From the NCBI GenBank assembly GCA_903851195.1, contig CAINNJ010000032.1, forward strand, positions 1 to 64,000: a stretch of 64,000 nt of DNA, read 5' to 3'. The notes under the pieces are model-generated. The model did not search any database. It worked only from the letters and a program-made list of their open reading frames with translations, and had not been told where the DNA came from. This stretch comes from an uncultured Acidobacteriia bacterium. Its GTDB lineage: Bacteria; Acidobacteriota; Terriglobia; Bryobacterales; Bryobacteraceae. Of the stretch, positions 54,943-62,003 are shown piece after piece (position 1 is the first letter of the stretch; every line of letters starts with the position of its first letter). Made by a program: the position numbers and the translations under genes.

Positions 54943-56631
54943 TTAACGGAGCTCGATCCCGGTCACTTCACCCGCAAAGCCTTTAGCCTTATCCGTCGCC
55001 GCAACATACCGGATCCGCACAGGGCGCGCCTTCTGCGCGCCGCACGTAAGCGTCCCGTCGCCGCCCGTGATTTCGATCTGAGAAATATCGCTCACCTGCA
55101 TCCGCTGCACCTTCCCGTTTGGTTCCCGCACGCTCAGCGCGAGTTGTTTGCCCGAGCATTCCACCCGCGTCAGAACGCCGGACAGGGTGACGCCGGGCTG
55201 ATTGGCCTCATCCCAGTCCACGATTTTGGCGTCTTTCGCCAGAGGCTTTGTATTGGCCCGCGCTTCGAGATCGGCGATCTCTTTCCGCGCCTGCGCTTTC
55301 AGACGGTCGATCGCCGCCGCTTTCGCGGCCGCCTCCCGCCGCCTGGTCTCATACTCGTCATCGAGCCGCAGCTGCTCGATCTGGCTCCGCGCGGTCAGCG
55401 CCGATTCCCGGCCCGCCGCGTCCGGGGCGGCCTGCGCGGCGGCGAGCCACGCCCGACCCGCCTCCGCGTACTGCTTCTGGCTCTCGCAAAGCTTCGCGTA
55501 CTGCGTCCACCACGGATAATTGCGGGGAGCCAGCGCGACAGCCTGCTTCCACTCCATCATGCGGCGCGGCAGTTCGTCGATTTTTTCGCCCAAAGCCCAG
55601 TGGGCCGGGCCGTAATTCGGATCGAGCGTGAGCGCCTCTTTGAGAACCGTAATCGCCTGTTCGGGATCCGTTTCGAGGCTGCCGAACGCGGTCAGTGCGA
55701 CCACGTTATGGGTTCCTCCCTGGCGGGCCGCTTCCATATGCGTGCGCGCCGACTGCAATTTGCCCTCCCGAATCGCCAGAACGGCCAGTCCCTCATGGGC
55801 TTCCGCGACGTGCTTGCCGGCTTTCAGCAGCGACTGGAAAATTTCCGCCGAGCCGGCATTCAGCATGTCGGCCCGCATGAGTTGGCCTTCGTCGGACGTC
55901 AGAATCGTCGTATGGAAGTCGCGGTCGGGATTCAGCAGACGGTTGGGCGCCTGCGTCGGGGTAAAAACGCCTGCCGCGAAATAACGGTCCACTTCCGCGT
56001 TCATCTTCGCGGGATCTTCGCTCAGACTGCGGAAAGCCCCGTTCGAGTCCATACCCGACGCCAGATTGTGCAGGTAGATGTGAGCGCGCCCGGCGAAATC
56101 CGGTTGGGTGATCAGACGGTGCAACAGAGCCCATTCGCGGGTCCTTTCCGCGGCGGGTGGCGGGGCGCCCCAGGTCACATGGACCGCATTCGACTGCACG
56201 GTGCTGAAAAACGTTTCGATCGCTTTCTCCGTGGCCTCCGGCATATTCGAAAAATTCGCTTCCAGCAGTTTTCTGGTCAGGGCGCGAATCAGTTCCGGAG
56301 GTAGCTGCCCCTCCGCCGTCGTGCACGTCATCTCACGGTCCCGTCCGGTGCGAAAGCCGCCACACCCGTTCGACGCCATCTCGCGGGCATCGCGGAACAC
56401 AAGAATCCGCAAGGGCGGATCCAGGCGCAGGTCGGCCTTGCCCATCACTGTGCCCAGAGCAAACCGAAATTGTTCGAACTGGCTGAGCCCCTGAATCGCC
56501 GACCGCCGGCCATTGTCACTGATCGTTTCGAAAGAACCCAGACGCGCGCTCACCCACTGCGTTTCCGCGCGCAGGGGAAACAGCGGCAAAGAGGCCAGAG
56601 CACACGTGCCAAGGATTCGGGGAAACAGCAT
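54943..56631 (-). CDS. Secreted TPR-containing protein with DUF1570-like N-terminus
   Basis: 562 residues from ATG 56631, behind a good ribosome-binding site (GGGGAGG). A signal peptide (GTCALASLPLFPLRAE) is followed by a domain that may be a gluzincin-like but inactive peptidase fold (RILVFRDAREMA, FFSTVQSNAVHV). Residues of about 260-440 form TPR-like helices (EAHEGLAVLAIREGKLQSAR), followed by a coiled coil rich in Ala/Lys/Glu and a small C-terminal beta domain. It is directly coupled to the glycosyltransferase gene. The function is unknown. Confidence 0.75.
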   Translation of the reverse strand: MLFPRILGTCALASLPLFPLRAETQWVSARLGSFETISDNGRRSAIQGLSQFEQFRFALGTVMGKADLRLDPPLRILVFRDAREMASNGCGGFRTGRDREMTCTTAEGQLPPELIRALTRKLLEANFSNMPEATEKAIETFFSTVQSNAVHVTWGAPPPAAERTREWALLHRLITQPDFAGRAHIYLHNLASGMDSNGAFRSLSEDPAKMNAEVDRYFAAGVFTPTQAPNRLLNPDRDFHTTILTSDEGQLMRADMLNAGSAEIFQSLLKAGKHVAEAHEGLAVLAIREGKLQSARTHMEAARQGGTHNVVALTAFGSLETDPEQAITVLKEALTLDPNYGPAHWALGEKIDELPRRMMEWKQAVALAPRNYPWWTQYAKLCESQKQYAEAGRAWLAAAQAAPDAAGRESALTARSQIEQLRLDDEYETRRREAAAKAAAIDRLKAQARKEIADLEARANTKPLAKDAKIVDWDEANQPGVTLSGVLTRVECSGKQLALSVREPNGKVQRMQVSDISQIEITGGDGTLTCGAQKARPVRIRYVAATDKAKGFAGEVTGIELR

Positions 56632-56736
56632 GGATAAACCTCCCCGTCGCGTCATTCCAGTTGAGTATAGTATGCGAAAACACAGCGGAAGGTCTGCTCT
56701 GATACATAATGGGACTGGTACTCGCTCTGCATCCAA

Positions 56737-58236
56737 ATGGTTGAAGATCTGATACACCGGGCTCGACGGCGTTTCGTACTGAACGAGGCGCTCGGACAGG
56801 TTGCGTTTGCCGCGGCAGTTGCCATAGCGGGACTCGCGTTGATTCTCCTTCTCGGAACTCGCTGGCTGGAATGGTGGACTCTCACCTTGTTCGCCGTCGC
56901 CGGTGTGGCAGCCGGAGCTTACCGCGTCTGGCGCGCCGTGCCCGACCAATATGTTACCGCTGTTCGGCTGGATGCCAATGCCGGGCTCTGCGATGCACTT
57001 TCCACCGCGTTGCACTACGGCCTGCATCCTTCCTCGCCCGAACACGCCGGTTTCGAGCGTTCCCAGCGGCAGCAGGCGGAACTTGCGGCGGCTTCGGTGG
57101 ATCTGGAAACCGCGGTGCCATTCACAATCCCCCGGACCCTGTATCTGATGGCGGGTTCTGCGGTGCTCGCCTCGGCACTGTTCCTCATACGCTTCACCTC
57201 CGGGCATGGGCTGGATCTGCGCGCGCCCATCACCGAAGTGCTCTTCGAGGATCAGGCGGCGCGGCAACTCGCGAAACAGAAGCCTTCTTATAAAGAAGCT
57301 TCCCGGCAAAAGGGTCTGGAAGCCGCGGAATCCTTACTGGCTAAACTGGGTGTGCCGCTGAAGCCGGAAGATAAGCAATCCGAAGCCGCACTGGCCAAGG
57401 CAATCGACGAAGCTCTGGACGGGGCGGGCGCGGCCGCCGACAAGGGAGCGAAAGGCCCGAATTCCGGAAAATCCGACGACGGTAAGGCCGGGAACGGCCT
57501 GGAACAGCATCCCGATGGCGATTCCATGGACGGCAAAGCTTCCGATGCAGGCGAGCAGAATGCCGAGTCGAAGACGCCGGGCGGACAGCAAGGGCAACCG
57601 GGCGATAAAGGCGCGCCGAAAAGTGGGCAAAGCGCCGACAACTCCAGCCTGCTTTCGAAGCTGAAGGACGCCGTTTCGAACATGCTCTCGAAGTCCGGTC
57701 AGGACAAGAGCAGCGCCGGCCAGAAAGGACAGCAGCAGCAACAGCAGGCCAAGTCCGAGAAGGCGGCGGGTGAGAAGGGCAGTAACGGTAAGGGTCAGGA
57801 ACAGCAGGGCCAGCAGCAAGGCGAGGCACAGGCCGGCGATCCCAACGGGGATCCGCAGGAAGGCCAGCAGGCCGAGGGTAAGGCGGGCTCCAAGAGCGCG
57901 CAGAATTCCTCGCAGGCCGGCAGTGGCGTGGGCAGCCAGGATGGCTCCAAGGATCTGAAGGCCGCCGAGCAGATCAAAGCCATGGGCAAGATCAGCGAAA
58001 TTATCGGCAAACGCGCCGCCACGGTGACCGGCGAAACAACTATCGAAGTGCAATCCGGCAATCAGCAGTTGCGCACCGCCTATTCGTCGAAAACCGCGGC
58101 GCATGCCGAGGCCGACAGCGATGTCAGCCGCGACGAGATTCCGGTGGCGCTGCAATCGTACGTGCAGCAGTATTTCGAGCAGGTCCGGAAATCGTCGGCA
58201 CCCGCCAAAGCCAAAACCGCGGATCCTGGTAAATAG
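56737..58236 (+). CDS. Two-helix membrane protein with long Gln/Gly/Lys-rich tail
   Basis: 499 residues. Two adjacent N-terminal hydrophobic segments (about 20-70) and another near 130-155 (LYLMAGSAVLASALFLI) place the first third in the membrane. From about residue 230 the tail is low-complexity, full of Lys/Gly/Gln/Ser, with poly-Gln runs and many Ala-rich helices; it is likely disordered or coiled. The final segment (ISEIIGKRAATVTGETTIEV, IPVALQSYVQQYFEQ) is ordered-looking. No family is identified; such proteins often occur in secretion or cell-envelope modules. It ends 2 bp from the convergent PanC-like gene. Confidence 0.75.
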   Translation: MVEDLIHRARRRFVLNEALGQVAFAAAVAIAGLALILLLGTRWLEWWTLTLFAVAGVAAGAYRVWRAVPDQYVTAVRLDANAGLCDALSTALHYGLHPSSPEHAGFERSQRQQAELAAASVDLETAVPFTIPRTLYLMAGSAVLASALFLIRFTSGHGLDLRAPITEVLFEDQAARQLAKQKPSYKEASRQKGLEAAESLLAKLGVPLKPEDKQSEAALAKAIDEALDGAGAAADKGAKGPNSGKSDDGKAGNGLEQHPDGDSMDGKASDAGEQNAESKTPGGQQGQPGDKGAPKSGQSADNSSLLSKLKDAVSNMLSKSGQDKSSAGQKGQQQQQQAKSEKAAGEKGSNGKGQEQQGQQQGEAQAGDPNGDPQEGQQAEGKAGSKSAQNSSQAGSGVGSQDGSKDLKAAEQIKAMGKISEIIGKRAATVTGETTIEVQSGNQQLRTAYSSKTAAHAEADSDVSRDEIPVALQSYVQQYFEQVRKSSAPAKAKTADPGK

Positions 58237-58238
58237 CT

Positions 58239-58976
58239 TTATCGGAATTCGGGCGCCGGGAAGCAGTCGGTGAGACGCACGCTTCCCAGCCAGGCGGAAA
58301 TCGCAATCAGAACAGGTTGGCGGAGGTGTGTCACCGGCGTCATTTCGTCCGGATTGAGCAGTTCCAGAGATTCCAGCCGGATGCGCGGTTCGGCGGCCAG
58401 AAATTCGCGCGCTTTTGCGCAGGCGGCCTCCGGAGACGGCGCGCCGCGGAAGATCTCCGCCGCTACTAACCGCAGCGCGCGGTATAACATCGGCGCGACC
58501 AGCCGTTCTTCCGGCCGCAAACGCCAGTTGCCTGAGCTCACTGCCAGTCCATCGGCCTCCCGCAGCGTGGGCACTGCAACGATCGTCACCGGGATATCCA
58601 AATAACGGACTCCGCGCCGGATGTCGGCCAGCAATCCGGCGTCGCTTTCGCTCAGGCAGACCAGATCCGGCCGGAGAATCTGAACCAATTCGATCAGCAA
58701 GGCACCGCTTTGCGAGTCCCGGATCGACGGCGAAAAAGCGAAGCCGGCGCCCGCTTCCCGGCAGAGCCGCAGATCGTTCTCCGGGTTACCGCGGGGCGGC
58801 TCCAGAAAGCCGACTGCCACTGCCTCCGCCCGCGATCGGGCCTCTTCGATGATCCGCACGTGCCCGTCGTGCAACTCGCCCGCTACAGGAACGAGCGCGA
58901 GGGTTTGCCGCGGTAAGCGGGGCAAGGCAAATCGCTGCCGGAGAGCGCCGATCGTCGTGATTACTTCCGTCGTCAT
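58239..58976 (-). CDS. Divergent PanC-like (pantoate-beta-alanine ligase) protein
   Basis: 245 residues against about 280 for PanC. The fold is recognised from VPVAGELHDGHVRIIEEA (HxGH at 36-39), GFLEPPRG, VPTLREADGLAVSS and LYRALRL. The MGALHxGH start is changed to AGELHDGH. The FGEKDYQQL motif reads LSESDAGLL, losing the catalytic-type Lys. SSRN reads SSGN, losing the conserved Arg, and FVNP reads FLEP. These changes argue against normal pantothenate synthesis, although a new substrate is possible. It is 6 bp downstream of the VWFA gene, so co-transcribed. Confidence 0.75.
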   Translation of the reverse strand: MTTEVITTIGALRQRFALPRLPRQTLALVPVAGELHDGHVRIIEEARSRAEAVAVGFLEPPRGNPENDLRLCREAGAGFAFSPSIRDSQSGALLIELVQILRPDLVCLSESDAGLLADIRRGVRYLDIPVTIVAVPTLREADGLAVSSGNWRLRPEERLVAPMLYRALRLVAAEIFRGAPSPEAACAKAREFLAAEPRIRLESLELLNPDEMTPVTHLRQPVLIAISAWLGSVRLTDCFPAPEFR

Positions 58977-58982
58977 CGTCGG

Positions 58983-59957
58983 TTATTGAGTCGGCGCGTA
59001 GTATCCGGTTCGCCAGTGCGCCCGGATTTTCGGAAGTCCACGCGGCTGGATGACACGAAGGGTAATCCTGCGGTACTTGCCGTCGCGCTCTGTGTTGGAT
59101 GGAGTATAGCCGATGAGGTACTGGTTCCTCAGTTCGACTCCGATCTTCGACGCGATATCCGGCAAATCCCGCAGGCTTCCCACGAAATGATGCCCGCCGG
59201 TCGGCTCTGTCAATGCGCTCAACAAGCCGGGTCCGGCCATCTCCTCCGGCGAGCCCATGCCGCCAAAGATGCCGATCGCGTAAATCTGCACATCGGCCTC
59301 CCGCACCCGGTTACGGACTTCGCTGAAGGTGTAGCGGCTGTGATTGTCGCCGCCATCGGTAATAACGATCAGTGCCCTGCGGGGATTCGAGGCCTTTTTC
59401 ATCGTCTGCATGGCGAGCGTGACACCGTCGAGCAGCGCGGTGGAACCGCGGGGCCGTGTGGACAGCAGCCGGTGCTGGATTTCACTCAGATCGTGCGTGA
59501 ACGGAACCGCCAGTTCGGGACGGTTGGCGAATTCCACCAGAAATGCCTCGTCTTCCGGATTCGCGGTTTTGAAAAACTCGGCGACGGACAGGCGGGACTG
59601 CGACAGGTTGCCGCCCATGCTTCCGCTGGTATCGAAGACGATGCCGACCGAAAGAGCGGCGTCTTCATTTCCGAACGAAACAATTTTCTGCTCCACACTC
59701 TCTTCGAAGATGCGGAAGTCACCCTGTTCCAGACCGGTTACGAAACGATTCAGCGGATCCGTTACGTTGACCGGAACAAGCACGACGTTCGTGTCGACGC
59801 GAATGTTGGCCCTGGGTGCCGCAACGGGCGCACGTTCTCCTGGCTTCGGGCGCGGAATGGTGATCGCGCCGGAATCCTGTGCCCGGACGGCGGAGGCTGT
59901 CTCGCCGACCAGAGCCGCGAACAGAATCGTCCGGAACAGAAACAGCATGGCGCGCAT
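58983..59957 (-). CDS. Secreted VWFA-domain protein (Acidobacteria-type), second copy
   Basis: 324 residues with a signal peptide (TILFAALVGETASAVRA). The beta-rich N-terminal part (NVVLVPVNVTDPLNRFV) precedes the VWA domain, whose site reads FDTSGSMGG (DxSxS), with ALLDGV and the ITDGGDNHS segment. The second VWFA gene of the window (49.5 kb) shares this layout. This class is greatly expanded in Acidobacteria. It is divergent from the AAA-receiver fusion and followed by the PanC-like gene. Confidence 0.9.
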   Translation of the reverse strand: MRAMLFLFRTILFAALVGETASAVRAQDSGAITIPRPKPGERAPVAAPRANIRVDTNVVLVPVNVTDPLNRFVTGLEQGDFRIFEESVEQKIVSFGNEDAALSVGIVFDTSGSMGGNLSQSRLSVAEFFKTANPEDEAFLVEFANRPELAVPFTHDLSEIQHRLLSTRPRGSTALLDGVTLAMQTMKKASNPRRALIVITDGGDNHSRYTFSEVRNRVREADVQIYAIGIFGGMGSPEEMAGPGLLSALTEPTGGHHFVGSLRDLPDIASKIGVELRNQYLIGYTPSNTERDGKYRRITLRVIQPRGLPKIRAHWRTGYYAPTQ

Positions 59958-60150
59958 GATCCTGAACCGACTTTACACCCTGCGGCGACAGTCCACCCGA
60001 GCCTTCTCCGAATGGCCGCGGAACGGATTCCCCCGGAACCGGCCGGCTCAAAAAACCGGTGACAACGTTTTTCACTTTTTTCGATTCCGGATAACTGCTT
60101 GAGAAATCAGGCCAATACTGTACGATTCGATTCTTTTCCGTAAGGATTGC

Positions 60151-60183
60151 TCACGTTTTTTTTCACGTTTGCACTCGTATAAT
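60151..60183 (+). promoter_or_regulatory. Candidate promoter and direct repeats for the AAA-receiver gene
   Basis: TATAAT at 60178-60183 is a perfect -10 element, and the ATG at 60194 follows by 10 nt, so the transcript would be nearly leaderless. The direct repeat TCACGTTT occurs at 60151-60158 and 60163-60170, 12 bp apart, with a T-tract at 60156-60161. The -35 is weak, as for activator-dependent promoters, so the repeats could be an activator or response-regulator site. Confidence 0.5.
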
Positions 60184-60193
60184 CAGCACAGAT

Positions 60194-61639
60194 ATGACGG
60201 ACCGACCCAAAATGAATTCCGGAGCGAAAGCTCGTGGCCGGCAGAATGCCGAACCGACCGATCTGACCTCAGTACTCTCGTCGAAGGTAGTTGGTCAGCC
60301 CAATGTAATCAGCGTCATTGTGCCTTACATTGAGATGTTTCAGGCCGTCCTTGCGCCGGAGAACCGGCCCGTCGGCGTGTTTCTTCTTTTAGGTCCCACC
60401 GGAACGGGAAAGACCCGCACCGTGGAGGCGCTCGCCGAAGTGCTCCACGGCAGCATCAAAAATTTGCTGAAAATCGATTGTGGCGAATTTCAGATGGAAC
60501 ATGAGGTTGCCAAGCTGATTGGGGCGCCTCCCGGATATCTCGGCCATCGTGAGACGCAGCCCATGCTTTCGCAGCAGAAGCTGACCGCCGTCACGAGCGA
60601 GCGAAGCGGCCTTTCGCTGGTTCTTTTCGACGAGATCGAAAAGGCCGCGCCTTCCATGACACGCCTGCTGCTGGGCGTCCTCGACCGCGGGGTGCTGCGC
60701 CTCGGTGACAACTCGTCGGTGAACTTCGAGAAGAGCATCGTCTTCCTCACCAGCAATCTGGGAGCGAAGGAAATGATGCGGGAGATCAATCCGGATTTCG
60801 GCTTCCAGTCCGCCAGCGGAGGCATTCCCCGGGAAGAAGTTTCGCAGAAGCTGCAGAGCATCGCGCTCATGGCCGTTCGGAAGAAGTTCTCGCCGGAATT
60901 CGTCAACCGCATCGATCATGTGATCACGTACCAGCCGCTCGATGCCGAGTCGTTCGCGGCCATCACCGACCACGAGATCGACAACCTGCAGAACCACGTC
61001 AACTCGCGACTGGGGACGCGTTGTTTCACGATTGAAGTTCCCTTCGAAACCCGGCAGTGGCTGATCCAGAAGGGGACCAGCCCGGAGTATGGAGCCCGCG
61101 AACTGAAGCGGACCATTCACAAGAATCTGACGCAGCCGCTCGCGACCATGGTCGCGAAGAATCAGATCGAACCCACGGCGCGGGTCCGGGTAGACGTTGC
61201 CGAGGACAAGGAATCGCTGGTGATGCGCTCCACGGGGACCGGCGAGGCGCCGGCGCCGTCTCATCCCACCGTGTTGCTGGTCGACGACAACCGGGATCTG
61301 CTGCAGTTTCTGCAAAGGCTGATGGCGGAATCCGGCTGGGAACTGCTGGCCGCCGAAACCGCGGGAGACGCCCGGAAAATGGTCGCGTCGCACAAACCAA
61401 ACGCGGCTTTGCTGGATTACATGCTGCCGGACGGAAACGGCGTGGAGTTGGCGCAGCAACTGCGCGGTGTGATGCCGAACCTGCCGATCATCATGATGAC
61501 CGGAACCGTGCTGGGACCGGAGGAGGAAGCCATTTGCGAGGAGTACGACTTCCCGGTACTTCGGAAGCCGTTTCTGGCGACGGATGTGATGAACCAGATC
61601 CGTGCGCGGCTCACCGGAAAGGCGCGAGGCGGGCGCTGA
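60194..61639 (+). CDS. Single-module HSP100-type AAA+ unfoldase fused to a receiver domain
   Basis: 481 residues. Residues 30-340 are one Clp/HSP100 module: Walker A GPTGTGKT (67-74), pore-loop GYLG (114-117), Walker B LVLFDEIEKA (Asp146/Glu147), sensor-1 Asn188, arginine finger in FVNRID and sensor-2 GARELKR. The N-terminal domain and first AAA ring of ClpB/ClpA are absent, and no ClpP-docking loop is obvious. Residues of about 357-475 form a receiver domain with Asp364/Asp365, phospho-acceptor Asp408 (LLDYMLPDGNG), Thr436 and Lys458, all conserved. The unit could be an unfoldase gated by phosphorylation. The histidine kinase is not in the window. Confidence 0.88.
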   Translation: MTDRPKMNSGAKARGRQNAEPTDLTSVLSSKVVGQPNVISVIVPYIEMFQAVLAPENRPVGVFLLLGPTGTGKTRTVEALAEVLHGSIKNLLKIDCGEFQMEHEVAKLIGAPPGYLGHRETQPMLSQQKLTAVTSERSGLSLVLFDEIEKAAPSMTRLLLGVLDRGVLRLGDNSSVNFEKSIVFLTSNLGAKEMMREINPDFGFQSASGGIPREEVSQKLQSIALMAVRKKFSPEFVNRIDHVITYQPLDAESFAAITDHEIDNLQNHVNSRLGTRCFTIEVPFETRQWLIQKGTSPEYGARELKRTIHKNLTQPLATMVAKNQIEPTARVRVDVAEDKESLVMRSTGTGEAPAPSHPTVLLVDDNRDLLQFLQRLMAESGWELLAAETAGDARKMVASHKPNAALLDYMLPDGNGVELAQQLRGVMPNLPIIMMTGTVLGPEEEAICEEYDFPVLRKPFLATDVMNQIRARLTGKARGGR

Positions 61640-61749
61640 TCCGGAGAGGAAAACCGGGGCCGGAGGGTGTTGGACCCGGCCGGCTCCGGGCGCTCCCGGG
61701 AAAATAACAAAACAGTTTCATTTTGTTGGGAGAAAGAGGCCCGTAAAGT

Positions 61750-61778
61750 TTGACGATCAGGCTACACCACGCTAATAT
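61750..61778 (+). promoter_or_regulatory. Promoter of tRNA-fMet
   Basis: TTGACG at 61750-61755 and TAATAT at 61773-61778 are spaced by 17 bp, a near-consensus sigma70-type pair. The tRNA begins 6 nt after the -10, so transcription should start at or within a base or two of the mature 5' end. Confidence 0.7.
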
Positions 61779-61783
61779 GGTTC

Positions 61784-61860
<77 letters not shown>

Positions 61861-61954
61861 ATTCCATCAAACCTCCCTCATCTCCTACAGCAAACAGCAG
61901 TATTTTTGCCGGTTTCGCTGGCATTCAGGATCCAACTTAATCTACCTGTTGTGA

Positions 61955-61990
61955 GCGGCGGCTCGCCCGGATTGTCCGGTACGAGCCGCC
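61955..61990. terminator. Strong bipartite hairpin downstream of the C-terminal receptor gene
   Basis: CGGCGGCTCG (61955-61964) pairs perfectly with CGAGCCGCCG (61981-61990). Inside, CCGGA (61966-61970) pairs with TCCGG (61974-61978). It begins 13 bp beyond the stop of the minus-strand receptor gene and lies 94 bp after the tRNA. There is no T-run on either strand, so it may be a 3'-end stabiliser or a factor-dependent terminator. Confidence 0.55.
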
Positions 61991-62003
61991 GTGCCACGTG
62001 CAT

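Noticed and set aside
54358-56304. A 648-residue plus-strand ORF across the glycosyltransferase and TPR genes
   Set aside because: Arg/Gln/Pro-rich composition without hydrophobic core pattern, entirely antisense to two well supported genes.
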